Of a stretch of DNA of 64,000 nucleotides, positions 41,855-49,918 are shown piece by piece. The DNA is taken from contig JAFLVO010000004.1 of the NCBI GenBank assembly GCA_022508245.1, positions 1 to 64,000 on the forward strand. The letters run 5' to 3'. Each line of letters opens with the position of its first letter. Within the stretch, counting starts at the first letter, position 1. The stretch is from Clostridiales bacterium (GTDB taxonomy: Bacteria; Bacillota; Clostridia; Christensenellales; Borkfalkiaceae). The notes beneath the pieces are model-generated. The model was not told the origin of the DNA and ran no database searches. It saw only the letters and a list, made by a program, of their open reading frames with translations. A program made the position numbers and the translations under genes.

Positions 41855-43426
41855 ATGGCAGGCAAAAATTGGGAATTTTACCGCAACATCGCAAAGCGTG
41901 CGCGGGAAAAGACAAAGACAATACATAAATCCTGGGTAGGTTTCGGAACGGGTCTCAAAGCCGTTCTGACAGACCTTGCCATTGTCTTTCAGCTTGCCTT
42001 GCTCGCCTTTATTTACGCAACCTTTGCCTACCGTTTCCCCATATTTTTCTATGTTTCGATAGCTCTTACCGCACTTTGCGCACTTCACGTGTTTATAAGC
42101 GAGCGCGACGGTCAAATTGTTGCAAGCTGGCTATTGCTGTTCATAATTTCGTTCGGGTGCGGATATATCGTCTACGTGCTCGCCGACAAGAGAGTTTGCT
42201 ACGGCTACAATAGGCGCAGATATTTAAAAATTTACGAACGCTCAAAGACATTTGTTCCGCAATTTTCAACCGAAGGCGCTTCTGCGACGGTTGCCAACGA
42301 TTGCGAATACATAAACAATGTCGGCGGATATGTTCCCTACCGCAACACCCGCATCAATTACTTTTCAAGTGCCCGCGACATGCTAAACAACATAATCGAA
42401 ATGATTGAAAATGCGAAAGACTTCGTATTTTTGGAGTTTTTCATAATTGCAGACGGAATTCTCTTTGACCGGCTCGTGAACGCCTGCAAAAGAAAGACCG
42501 CCGAGGGCGTGAAAATTTACATACTCTGCGATGATGTCGGCTGTGCGGGGGTACTTTCAAACGATGCGATAAAACGCCTTAAAGACGCGGGAGTGAATTT
42601 TAAAATTTTTGAAAAGCTGTTCACGCTTTTCAGCTTTGGGCTCAATTTCCGCGACCACAGAAAGATTGTCGTAATAGACGGCAAAATAGGCTATACCGGC
42701 GGGTTCAACTTTATCGACGACTGCGCAAATATGCGCAAAATGCAGGGAATTTGGAAGGATTCGGGCGTCCGTCTTGAGGGCGAAGGCGTAGACGGGCTTT
42801 CCCTTGCGTTTATACGTCAGTGGGAATTTGCCACAAAGGAGCAAATCGACTACGCCGAGTTCACGGGAAAATACGACAGGTTTGAAAGCAATTCTATAGT
42901 TCTCCCCTATGCTGGCGGACCCGAGATTTGCGGAGATTTGTGCCGAGGCGTTTACGCAAATATTATTGCGGGCGCAAGGGAAAAACTGTATATAATGACC
43001 CCTTATCTCGTACCCGACGGCGAAATTCTTTCGCAAATCAAGCAAAAGGCACAGTCGGGCGTGGACGTGCGCATAGTCCTCCCCGGCGTTCCCGACTATA
43101 ACTATATCTACCGCGTGACCCGCTCTAACGCCGAAAGACTTTTAAAATACGGCGTCAAGATTTATTATGCGAAGTCCGAGTTCGTGCACGGCAAGGTTAT
43201 GCTTACCGAAAACTGCCTTACGGTCGGCTCTGTTAATATGGACATGCGCGCATTTTATCAGGAGTTCGACAACGGCGTCTATACCGACGATATTATTGCC
43301 CGCAAGCAAGCGCTTGCCGATTTTAATACCGTATTTGAAAGAAATACCCCCTCTGACACTATAACCCGCAACCCCTTCACTCTTCTTGTTGCGTGCCTTT
43401 TACGCATAGTGTCGCCATTGATGTAA
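41855..43426 (+). CDS. cls: Cardiolipin synthase (phospholipase D family)
   Basis: 523 aa. Transfers a phosphatidyl group between two phosphatidylglycerols to make cardiolipin in the membrane. N-terminal membrane helices (LAIVFQLALLAFIYATFAYRF, IFFYVSIALTALCALHVFI), then two PLDc motifs: FRDHRKIVVIDGKIGYTGGFN (first HxKxxxxD, near residue 265) and FVHGKVMLTENCLTVGSVNMD (second, near residue 445; HGKVMLTE with E in place of the usual D). Length matches ClsA-type. Monocistronic with a leaderless-type promoter. Confidence 0.92.
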   Translation: MAGKNWEFYRNIAKRAREKTKTIHKSWVGFGTGLKAVLTDLAIVFQLALLAFIYATFAYRFPIFFYVSIALTALCALHVFISERDGQIVASWLLLFIISFGCGYIVYVLADKRVCYGYNRRRYLKIYERSKTFVPQFSTEGASATVANDCEYINNVGGYVPYRNTRINYFSSARDMLNNIIEMIENAKDFVFLEFFIIADGILFDRLVNACKRKTAEGVKIYILCDDVGCAGVLSNDAIKRLKDAGVNFKIFEKLFTLFSFGLNFRDHRKIVVIDGKIGYTGGFNFIDDCANMRKMQGIWKDSGVRLEGEGVDGLSLAFIRQWEFATKEQIDYAEFTGKYDRFESNSIVLPYAGGPEICGDLCRGVYANIIAGAREKLYIMTPYLVPDGEILSQIKQKAQSGVDVRIVLPGVPDYNYIYRVTRSNAERLLKYGVKIYYAKSEFVHGKVMLTENCLTVGSVNMDMRAFYQEFDNGVYTDDIIARKQALADFNTVFERNTPSDTITRNPFTLLVACLLRIVSPLM

Positions 43427-43478
43427 ATTGAATGCTCAAAAATTATTGAAATTTAATGCACTCTTATAAAAAAATAAG

Positions 43479-43507
43479 TTGACATCAAATAATAGTTTTG
43501 TTATAAT
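43479..43507 (+). promoter_or_regulatory. Promoter of the six-tRNA cluster
   Basis: TTGACA (43479-43484), 17 bp, TATAAT (43502-43507), 30 bp before the first tRNA. Confidence 0.85.
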
Positions 43508-43537
43508 TTTTTAGCATTGAGTTGAGGCGGCTTAAAT

Positions 43538-43611
43538 GCGGGTGTAGTTCAATGGTAGAACACTAGCCTTCCAAGCTGGTTGCGTGGGTCCGATTCCCAT
43601 CACCCGCTCCA
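43538..43611 (+). tRNA. tRNA-Gly (TCC)
   Basis: Acceptor GCGGGTG / CACCCGC, encoded CCA, anticodon loop CTTCCAA with anticodon TCC, T-arm GGGTCCGATTCCC. Confidence 0.95.
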
Positions 43612-43642
43612 ATAGTTGCGCGCACCCGACGCAATGCTTTAT

Positions 43643-43719
43643 GCGCCTGTAGCTCAGCAGGATAGAGCAACGGCCTTCTAAGCCGTGTGTCGGGGGTTCG
43701 AGTCTCTCCAGGCGCGCCA
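43643..43719 (+). tRNA. tRNA-Arg (TCT)
   Basis: Acceptor GCGCCTG / CAGGCGC with G discriminator and CCA, anticodon loop CTTCTAA, anticodon TCT, T-arm GGTTCGAGTC. Confidence 0.95.
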
Positions 43720-43726
43720 ACGTGAT

Positions 43727-43803
43727 GGCGGGCGTAGCTCAATCGGTAGAGCGCCAGATTGTGGCTCTGGAGGTAGCAAGTTCGAAACTTGTCGCCCGCC
43801 CCA
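43727..43803 (+). tRNA. tRNA-His (GTG)
   Basis: G-1 opposite C73, the histidine identity pair, is present (G at 43727). Acceptor GCGGGCG / CGCCCGC, anticodon GTG in TTGTGGC, CCA encoded. Confidence 0.95.
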
Positions 43804-43811
43804 CACCTTAT

Positions 43812-43886
43812 TGGGGTGTCGCCAAGCGGTAAGGCACGGGATTTTGATTCCCGCACTCGTTGGTTCGAATCCAGCCACCCCAGCCA
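43812..43886 (+). tRNA. tRNA-Gln (TTG)
   Basis: Acceptor TGGGGTG / CACCCCA, anticodon TTG in TTTTGAT, T-arm GGTTCGAATCC, CCA encoded. Confidence 0.95.
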
Positions 43887-43957
43887 ATACCATTTCCATT
43901 GGACAAGGCCGCCACCGCTTTTTTGCAGGTTCGGCACCGCCACCCGGCCATAATTTC

Positions 43958-44033
43958 GGCCCATTAGCTCAGACGGTAGAGCACTTGACTTTTAATCAAG
44001 GTGTCCCGGGTTCGAATCCCGGATGGACCACCA
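43958..44033 (+). tRNA. tRNA-Lys (TTT), with C3-A70 mismatch
   Basis: Anticodon TTT in CTTTTAA, T-arm CCGGG-TTCGAAT-CCCGG, CCA encoded. Acceptor GGCCCAT against ATGGACC has a C.A opposition at the third pair; all other pairs hold. The 73 nt between it and tRNA-Gln are spacer. Confidence 0.9.
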
Positions 44034-44094
44034 AAATCAAGCGGCACTCCCGCTTATACCGCAAAATCAATATCAATATTGAACGGCGGTTTAT

Positions 44095-44170
44095 GCACCT
44101 TTAGCTCAGTTGGTAGAGCAACTGACTCTTAATCAGTGGGCCCAGGGTTCGAGTCCCTGAAGGTGCACCA
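44095..44170 (+). tRNA. tRNA-Lys (CTT)
   Basis: Acceptor GCACCTT / AAGGTGC with A discriminator and CCA; anticodon CTT in CTCTTAA; T-arm CAGGG-TTCGAGT-CCCTG. Its last 17 bases plus one recur at 44300-44317. Confidence 0.95.
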
Positions 44171-44208
44171 CGGAAAGCCTAACCCATTCTTGGGTTAGGC
44201 TTTTTCGT
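44168..44208 (+). terminator. tRNA-cluster terminator
   Basis: AAAGCCTAACCCA / TTGGGTTAGGCTTTTT. The flanks (CCACGG and TTCGTGG) can extend the stem into the tRNA 3' end. Confidence 0.85.
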
Positions 44209-44299
44209 GGTCTTCATAGGGCTTGAACCCTACGGTTCGCGCGAGGAGCGTTAGCGACGAAGCTCTGCCGAAGGCTTCCGCTTGCGGAAAACGGCAGAT

Positions 44300-44317
44300 T
44301 CCCTGAAGGTGCACCAC
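44300..44317 (+). repeat. Duplicated tRNA-Lys 3' end
   Basis: TCCCTGAAGGTGCACCAC exactly repeats 44154-44171, 146 bp downstream. It includes the acceptor 3' strand and CCA but no tRNA body. The stretch to 44391 also carries AAGGCGATAGCCTTACG (44357-44373), nearly matching 60554-60570 after tRNA-Ala. Confidence 0.85.
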
Positions 44318-44391
44318 TCTCGAACCCCTCGTCCGCGCGAGCGTAACGTCGTACAGAAGGCGATAGCCTTACGCTTTGCGCACCTTATTGA

Positions 44392-44426
44392 AAAAAAAAG
44401 CAGGAAGTTTAACACTTCCTGCTTTT
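44392..44426 (-). terminator. Terminator of the XRE pair
   Basis: AAGCAGGAAGT / ACTTCCTGCTT with a T9 run on the minus strand. Confidence 0.85.
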
Positions 44427-44429
44427 ATT

Positions 44430-44642
44430 TTAATAATCTTTTCTGCCTATCAGTATATCAATATCTACATTAAAGTAATCGGCTAAAATAACGAGATTGT
44501 CCAAAGTAATTTGCCTTTGACACAATAAATATCTTGATAAAGTCGGTTGTGGAATTTTAACTTTTTCCGAAAGCTCGGTTACCGACATTTCGCCCATCAA
44601 GTCTTTAAGATTTTCAGACAGGCGTTGCATATACTTACTCAT
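44430..44642 (-). CDS. Small XRE-family regulator (second of pair)
   Basis: 70 aa, single helix-turn-helix (GEMSVTELSEKVKIPQPTLSRYLLCQRQITLDNLVILADYFNVDIDILIGR). The C-terminal 'FNVDIDILIGRKDY' is typical of phage-repressor-like XRE proteins. It starts 3 nt after the first XRE gene; the two form an operon facing the SLOG gene. Likely binds the GTTGC/GCAAC operators upstream. Confidence 0.85.
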   Translation of the reverse strand: MSKYMQRLSENLKDLMGEMSVTELSEKVKIPQPTLSRYLLCQRQITLDNLVILADYFNVDIDILIGRKDY

Positions 44643-44645
44643 AAC

Positions 44646-44888
44646 TTAAATATTCAAATTCTCTTCAAGAAAAAGAGGACTATCCAAAAACTTACTGACC
44701 GTCATACCAAAACCGCTTGCTATTAAAATAGTGGTAGATAACAAATTATCTGTAACCGTTTCGTGCATTATATTTTTTAAAGTTGAGTGTGAAACTCCGC
44801 TTTCCATAGCAAGTTTATATCTTGTTATACCTTTCTCTTGCAATAGCTCTTCAATTCTTAACGCCAACGCATGGTTTACATTATTCAT
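44646..44888 (-). CDS. Small XRE-family regulator (first of pair)
   Basis: 80 aa. Helix-turn-helix RIEELLQEKGITRYKLAMESGVSHSTLKNIMHETVTDNLLSTTILIASGFGMTVSKFLDSPLF. It differs from its partner and both are needed as a pair only by inference. First gene of the minus-strand operon; an inverted repeat AGTTGCC...GGCAACT (44890-44919) begins at its start codon. Confidence 0.85.
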   Translation of the reverse strand: MNNVNHALALRIEELLQEKGITRYKLAMESGVSHSTLKNIMHETVTDNLLSTTILIASGFGMTVSKFLDSPLFLEENLNI

Positions 44889-44889
44889 A

Positions 44890-44981
44890 AGTTGCCTTCC
44901 AATATTGTTATGGGCAACTATAATTTTATTACTGATTTTTATTTATATATGGTTGCACGCAACCATATAAAATGCTATAAT
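44890..44981 (+). promoter_or_regulatory. Operators and promoter of the XRE/SLOG divergent region
   Basis: Two related palindromes: AGTTGCC...GGCAACT at 44890-44919 and TATATGGTTGC-ac-GCAACCATATA at 44946-44969 (11 bp arms, perfect). The second overlaps TTGCAC (44953-44958), which with TATAAT (44976-44981) forms the promoter of the SLOG gene; its ATG is 7 nt on, so this message is also leaderless. Confidence 0.72.
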
Positions 44982-44988
44982 ACACTAT

Positions 44989-45489
44989 ATGTATACTTGT
45001 TGTTGTACGGGGCATCGCCCGAAAGGTTTTCCGTTTCAGTACGGAATTGATACTAAAAAGCATAACGCCTATTTGCAGGCGCTTAAAGAAAAAACAGAGC
45101 TTGCAATTACCGAATACGGTATAACACGCTTTATTTCGGGTATGGCGATAGGTGTTGATTTGGATTTCGCCGAAACCGTATTGAAACTAAAAAATAAATA
45201 CCCCATCACGTTTGAGTGCGCTATTCCCTGCCCAAATCAGACTTTGAAGTGGAAAGATGCCGACAAAATACGCTACGAATATATTTTAAATAATGCGGAT
45301 ATAATAAATATTATATCAAAGCAGTACACTTCCGAATGCATGTTGAAACGCAACCGCTATATGGTAGATAAAAGCGAGCTTGTAATTGCCGTATTTAACG
45401 GCATAGAAAAAGGCGGGACGTGGTCCACAATAAACTATGCAATAAAAACTAATACCGTTATCGAGTTGATTGACTTGTGTAAGCTTTAA
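44989..45489 (+). CDS. SLOG-domain protein (DUF1273/YpsA-like)
   Basis: 166 aa. Matches the DUF1273/YpsA branch of the SLOG superfamily: N-terminal CCCTGHRPKGFPF, central GITRFISGMAIGVDLDFAETVL, and KSELVIAVFNGIEKGGTWSTINYAI near the C-terminus. SLOG domains bind nucleotide ligands; some act in stress or defence, others are of unknown role. It is controlled from the XRE operator region, an arrangement found in small mobile or defence modules. The product activity here is not known. Confidence 0.85.
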   Translation: MYTCCCTGHRPKGFPFQYGIDTKKHNAYLQALKEKTELAITEYGITRFISGMAIGVDLDFAETVLKLKNKYPITFECAIPCPNQTLKWKDADKIRYEYILNNADIINIISKQYTSECMLKRNRYMVDKSELVIAVFNGIEKGGTWSTINYAIKTNTVIELIDLCKL

Positions 45490-45520
45490 TAAAATTTCAA
45501 CTGACGAGGAGCACTCATTT

Positions 45521-45742
45521 TTGAAACAAAAAATCAAAGACTTTTTTCTAACACTTCGATATTACATTTCTTTCCCCTACTATTGGCTATCAACGAGGAA
45601 AATCGATAGATTGCTCACCCGGGCAGCCACAGAAGATAGAGCAGCCCTGCTAACGGAAAAGGACGTAGAGTTTTTAAGAAGTATCGGAGTCGAAACAAAC
45701 TTAAATACCTTGCAGAACAAGCGTAAAACAGTCAAGCAGTAA
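45521..45742 (+). CDS. Small hydrophilic protein downstream of SLOG gene
   Basis: 73 aa if started at TTG 45521, which follows GAGGAG by 10 nt; the longer frame from 45470 overlaps the SLOG gene and has no such site. Basic and aromatic N-terminus (KQKIKDFFLTLRYYISFPYYWLSTRK), then helical (LLTRAATEDRAALLTEKDVEFLRSIG). No family recognised. Co-transcribed with the SLOG gene and followed by a terminator. Confidence 0.55.
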   Translation: MKQKIKDFFLTLRYYISFPYYWLSTRKIDRLLTRAATEDRAALLTEKDVEFLRSIGVETNLNTLQNKRKTVKQ

Positions 45743-45775
45743 ATATCCACCCGCTAAGTGGGTGGATATTTACTA
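45741..45775 (+). terminator. Terminator
   Basis: AAATATCCACCC-gctaag-GGGTGGATATTT, overlapping the stop of the small gene. Confidence 0.75.
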
Positions 45776-45921
45776 TATTACAATTTTGAGTTCTTCAGGG
45801 ATTTTAAGATCTACGCTAAAAAACTGCTATTTTAATTATGACGAAATAAAACGACAAAATGTTACAAAATTTTTTTAAAAATATTATCTCAGCGGATCAG
45901 ACCTGTCGAGGGGATTGAATT

Positions 45922-46020
45922 ATGAGAAAAGTGTACAATAATGTTTGTACAAATTTACAGTTTTTGTTAATTTTAACAATATTTTTCGACATTTGCATAA
46001 AAAAATATTTAATTTGTTGA
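45922..46020 (+). CDS. Possible 32-aa ORF (low confidence)
   Basis: ATG preceded by GAGGGG, product starting MRKVYNNVCTNLQFLLILT, hydrophobic in the middle. It ends inside the -35 box of the next promoter and lies beside a TGTACA...TGTACA palindrome. Probably not translated, or a regulatory leader; listed because the gap 45743-46087 holds nothing else besides the promoter. Confidence 0.2.
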   Translation: MRKVYNNVCTNLQFLLILTIFFDICIKKYLIC

Positions 46021-46045
46021 CATTTTTTATTATTAGTAATACAAT
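46017..46045 (+). promoter_or_regulatory. Promoter of the lipoprotein gene
   Basis: TTGACA (46017-46022), 17 bp, TACAAT (46040-46045); RBS AAGGAG at 46077. Confidence 0.8.
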
Positions 46046-46087
46046 TTGTTTAGTAAAATTGGGTATTGACCCCAAAAAGGAGAAAAG

Positions 46088-47281
46088 ATGAAAAAGTTTA
46101 TTGCAATTGTAGCAAGCGCCGTTTTAGCTATGAGTGCTTTTTCGCTTGTAGCTTGCGACACCACCCCCAACGACGAAGACAATGTTAAGTTGCCCTCTGC
46201 ACCTGCCGGAAGTTATGAAGAGGTTGACACCTCCGACCCCGCTAAAAAGGAAGAATTTGTTGAAGAAGTTAAGCAAAAGTTTGACATAACCAAGATATTC
46301 GGCGATATGACTTCCGAAAACTGGTCGTTCGGTCTGGCAGCAGACATCACAGCAAAGGCTGAGGCTTCGATTACCGGACACAACGTTCAGACGGGTCCCG
46401 ACACGACTACCGACATTACCATGTCCGGCAACGTGGCCTTAAATTCCTCGTCAAAAATAAAGATTTCGGCTGCAACCGACGCCGAGGCTCTTCTTCCCTT
46501 CGATATTCTTGCGTCCGTTGACGCTAACGTTAAGGGCAACGTAAATCTTCCCGATATGATTTACCAGAGCATGGGCGAACAGGCAAGCACTATAAAGAGC
46601 CTTATTACCGACTTTGACTACACTGCTAAAGCTTATCTTGACAACGAATACCTCTATGCAAGCATTCCCACCAAGATTGTAAGTGTTATCCCCGAGGAAG
46701 CAGGTATCCCCGCAAGCGGTAAGATTAAGGTACCCCTTGAGATGATCTCCGGCGGTATGGGCAGTGATGTTCCCGATATCTCGTTTGGCGAAACGGGCAT
46801 CAAGCTGACTGACGATGCTGTTGAAGAAGTTCCCGGCATGGATGTATCCTCGTATGTATCGACTATTCTCGCTATGCTTGAGCAGTACAACGTTTCCGTA
46901 TCCGTTTCCACCGACAACGGCTACACCGTTAAGCTCAACGCAGGTATTGAGTCCGTATACGCAATCATTGCAGACCTTGTACCTATGGAAGACGCAACCG
47001 CAGAAACCATTGCCGCACTCGTTGCAGAATACGGCAAAGTAAGCACCTGCGAAATCGAAGCTTATATTTCGGTTGATGCTGAAGGTATGTTCAGCGGACT
47101 CGGCATAAGTCTTAACGTTGCAGCTACCGCAAACGTAAAAGCAGGCGAGCTCGGCGAGTTCTCTCCTGCAATGTCCGGTTCTGCAAAGTTAAAGTACGGC
47201 GTAAGCGTTTCCAAATACGACGGAACTGTTACTCTTCCCTCCGACTTGAGCTCTTACGTTGACGTAACCGCTGCTGAATAA
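46088..47281 (+). CDS. Lipoprotein of unknown function
   Basis: 397 aa. Lipobox VACD after a signal peptide (MKKFIAIVASAVLAMSAFSLVACD). Mature part is a long Ala/Ser/Asp-rich beta-type region (ITAKAEASITGHNVQTGPDTTTDITMSGNVALNSSSK), repeating the alternating pattern typical of LolA/LppX or DUF-type lipid-binding lipoproteins. No enzyme motif. Strong promoter and terminator suggest an abundant monocistronic product. Confidence 0.75.
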   Translation: MKKFIAIVASAVLAMSAFSLVACDTTPNDEDNVKLPSAPAGSYEEVDTSDPAKKEEFVEEVKQKFDITKIFGDMTSENWSFGLAADITAKAEASITGHNVQTGPDTTTDITMSGNVALNSSSKIKISAATDAEALLPFDILASVDANVKGNVNLPDMIYQSMGEQASTIKSLITDFDYTAKAYLDNEYLYASIPTKIVSVIPEEAGIPASGKIKVPLEMISGGMGSDVPDISFGETGIKLTDDAVEEVPGMDVSSYVSTILAMLEQYNVSVSVSTDNGYTVKLNAGIESVYAIIADLVPMEDATAETIAALVAEYGKVSTCEIEAYISVDAEGMFSGLGISLNVAATANVKAGELGEFSPAMSGSAKLKYGVSVSKYDGTVTLPSDLSSYVDVTAAE

Positions 47282-47300
47282 TAAAACCCCAAAAAACATT

Positions 47301-47335
47301 AAGCGGATAGCGCAATGCGCTATCCGCTTTTTTTT
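47301..47335 (+). terminator. Terminator
   Basis: AAGCGGATAGCGCA-a-TGCGCTATCCGCTT then TTTTTT. Confidence 0.9.
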
Positions 47336-47449
47336 GCTATTGTGTGACTATAATTAACAAAAACAGAAAAAATTTTACAAAAGGTATTGCATGTTGAGTT
47401 TTTTTGATGTATAATAATATACTCAACTAAAAATTAAGCGAGTTAAACT

Positions 47450-49108
47450 ATGATAAAAGTAAAATTTAACGACAATGAATTATCCGTAAAAGACGGAACG
47501 CGGGTTCTGGAGCTTGTGGACGAAAAAGACAGAAAAGACCTTGTGGTGTGCAAAGTGGGCGCACAGGTCAAGGAGCTTAACTACGCCCTCTCCGAAAAGA
47601 ACGACGGTATGACGATAGAGCTTTTAAATTTAAACCATGCCGAAGCGGGCAAGGCATACGAGGCAAGCCTCCGCTATATAGTGGCGATGGCATTTTACAG
47701 GGTTTATCCCAAAGTAAAAATCAGATTTTCATACAATATTTCGCGCTCTATATCCTGTCAGGCTCTGACAAAAAACTTTAATATGTCGCGGGCGGTTGAA
47801 GCTGTTTTCAAAGAAGTGCAGCGCATAATCGACGAGGATTTGCCTATTCAGCGAGTTACGGTAACAATTGAAGAGGCGACAGAAATTTACAAGAAATTCC
47901 ACCTTGACGACAAGATTGAAATTCTGAAATACCGTCCCGAAAAAACCGTTCATTTATACAAGTGCGGGGAATATTACAACTATCTGCACAACTATATGGT
48001 ACCTTCGACGGGCTGTATTCACAACTACACTATTACACCTTACAGCCCCGGATTTATAATTCAGTACCCCCGCCACGAGCTTGACGCGACTATTCCCGAA
48101 TTCGAGGAAGAGGCAAATTACGGCAAGACTCTGCAAAAGGCGTATAATTGGGCTGAAAAGGCGAAAATTCAGACGGTAAACGATATTAACCGCAAGATTG
48201 ACCGCGGCGAAATTCTTGAATTTGTTCAGATGTGCGAGGCGCGCCACAACAAACAGCTTGCCGAGCTCGGCGATTTGATTGAAAACGATATCGAGGACAT
48301 CAGGTTGGTTGCGATTGCGGGTCCGAGCTCGAGCGGAAAGACCACTTTCTGCAACAGGTTGAGAATAGAGCTGCTATCGCGCGGAATAAACCCCGTCACC
48401 ATTTCAATGGATGACTACTATTTTGAAAAGGATAAAATTTGCGCAATTCAGGGCAAGCCCCTCGAAGAGCTCGACCTTGAGCATGTAAACTGCCTTGACA
48501 TAGAGCTTTTCAATAAAGACCTGTTCGATTTAATCAACGGCGAAGAGGTCACTCTCCCCCGCTTTAATTTCAAGACGGGCAAGCGCGAGGCAGGCAAGAC
48601 GATAAGACTTGAACCCAACGTCCCCATAATTATCGAGGGCATACACGCTTTAAACGAAAGACTGACAAAATCAATTCCCAAACACCAAAAATTCAAAATT
48701 TATATTGCGCCGCAGGCACAGCTGAATATCGACAACCACTCCCCTCTGTCCATCACGAGCGTTAGACTTATAAGGCGGATTGTACGCGATATGAAGTTCA
48801 GAAACTGTCCCGCCGCAACCACAATCGATATGTGGCAGTCGGTGCGGAACGGCGAATTCCGCTGGATATATCCCAATCAGGAAAACGCCGACTACGTGTT
48901 CAATTCCAGCCTGGGATACGAGCTGTGCGTTTTGAAAAAACACGCAATGGAAGCTCTTCAAAAGATAACCGCAAACGATGTGCAGTATCTCGTTGCAAAC
49001 CGCCTTATTAAGAATTTAAAATACTTCCGCCAAATAGACGATGAAAATATAATCCCCTGTAACTCCCTTTTAAGAGAATTTATCGGCGGCAGCTGTTTCC
49101 ACGTTTAA
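47450..49108 (+). CDS. Nucleoside kinase with TGS/ThrRS-like N-terminal domain
   Basis: 552 aa. Residues 1-65 resemble a TGS domain (VKFNDNELSVKDGTRVLEL), residues ~70-270 a threonyl-tRNA-synthetase second-additional-domain-like region (with HNYTITPYSPGFIIQYPRH), and residues ~280-550 a uridine-kinase P-loop domain: IAGPSSSGKTTFCNRLRIEL, VTISMDDYYFEKDKICAI and PIIIEGIHALNERLTKSI. This fusion is a recognised clostridial family annotated nucleoside kinase; the tRNA-like domains are of unclear use. Monocistronic between two terminators. Confidence 0.88.
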   Translation: MIKVKFNDNELSVKDGTRVLELVDEKDRKDLVVCKVGAQVKELNYALSEKNDGMTIELLNLNHAEAGKAYEASLRYIVAMAFYRVYPKVKIRFSYNISRSISCQALTKNFNMSRAVEAVFKEVQRIIDEDLPIQRVTVTIEEATEIYKKFHLDDKIEILKYRPEKTVHLYKCGEYYNYLHNYMVPSTGCIHNYTITPYSPGFIIQYPRHELDATIPEFEEEANYGKTLQKAYNWAEKAKIQTVNDINRKIDRGEILEFVQMCEARHNKQLAELGDLIENDIEDIRLVAIAGPSSSGKTTFCNRLRIELLSRGINPVTISMDDYYFEKDKICAIQGKPLEELDLEHVNCLDIELFNKDLFDLINGEEVTLPRFNFKTGKREAGKTIRLEPNVPIIIEGIHALNERLTKSIPKHQKFKIYIAPQAQLNIDNHSPLSITSVRLIRRIVRDMKFRNCPAATTIDMWQSVRNGEFRWIYPNQENADYVFNSSLGYELCVLKKHAMEALQKITANDVQYLVANRLIKNLKYFRQIDDENIIPCNSLLREFIGGSCFHV

Positions 49109-49115
49109 AATACAA

Positions 49116-49146
49116 GCGCCCGCTCTTTACGAGCGGGCGCTTTTTT
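49116..49146 (+). terminator. Terminator
   Basis: GCGCCCGCTC-tttac-GAGCGGGCGC then T6. Confidence 0.9.
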
Positions 49147-49157
49147 ATAGCGCAATT

Positions 49158-49811
49158 TCATTTGGCTAATTTATAGCTTTCGTCTAGGTGGCTGCACATT
49201 TCTTCAATCGGCACGGAGCCGTCCAAAAGCATAGTTATCCAATGCTTTTTGTTCATATGATAGCCGGGGAAATATCTTTCGCCGTCTACCGTTTTGGGGA
49301 GTGCGTCTGCGTCAAAGCGAAGGTCAATAATTTCCGCTGATTCGTCACTGTCAAGACCAAGCTTTCTTTTGGAAATCGTCATAAACAGGGCATACCACTT
49401 TTGATTGTCCTTTCTGCGAATAATTGCCGCGTCGGGATATCTTTCCCACAGAAATTCCAGCTCGTCGCCGTACCTTTCACGCGCGTATCCTATAACCTTT
49501 TTGGTAAATTGCCCCCCGAATATGCTCGATTCAAAGCATTTTTCGCAAATTTCTTGCAGTACGTCATTGTACTCCGAGCGCACTCTTCCCACAAACTCTC
49601 CGCTTGCCTCTGCGACAAGGTGCAGGGTATAAATTTCTTCCACCTCCAGGTCGAAAAGCTCGGTTTCCACCTCGCCGCTTTCGTCAATTGTTACAGTCAT
49701 TTTAAACTGATTATCAAAGATTTCCGCGGTGTAAACGTACTTCTTTTCCGCAGGCTTAAATCCGTACCTTATTAACTTTTCAAAGTTTACCGATTTGTTT
49801 TTGAATGTCAT
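49158..49811 (-). CDS. YjbR/MmcQ-like DNA-binding family protein
   Basis: 217 aa. The C-terminal half carries the YjbR domain (PDAAIIRRKDNQKWYALFMTISKRKLGL ... EIIDLRFDADALPKTVDGERYFPGYHMNKKHWITMLLDGSVP), with the family's WxxG/YHMNKKHW pattern. The N-terminal ~100 residues form an extra domain with TFKNKSVNFEKLIRYGFKPAEKKYVYTAEIF. The role in vivo is unknown; MmcQ-type proteins bind DNA weakly. It shares an intergenic terminator with the convergent gene. Confidence 0.83.
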   Translation of the reverse strand: MTFKNKSVNFEKLIRYGFKPAEKKYVYTAEIFDNQFKMTVTIDESGEVETELFDLEVEEIYTLHLVAEASGEFVGRVRSEYNDVLQEICEKCFESSIFGGQFTKKVIGYARERYGDELEFLWERYPDAAIIRRKDNQKWYALFMTISKRKLGLDSDESAEIIDLRFDADALPKTVDGERYFPGYHMNKKHWITMLLDGSVPIEEMCSHLDESYKLAK

Positions 49812-49918
49812 AAATTCATTATAACATTATCAGACCAGATTGACAATAGTTTTGATGTTTGTTATACTGTTTGGGAATTTCAGCCAAACTATTTACGGAA
49901 TACCCGCAGGAGGAATTT

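Noticed and set aside
44168-44391. A small RNA gene after the tRNA cluster
   Set aside because: Sequence is explained by the terminator, the duplicated tRNA end and a shared hairpin; no separate promoter is visible.
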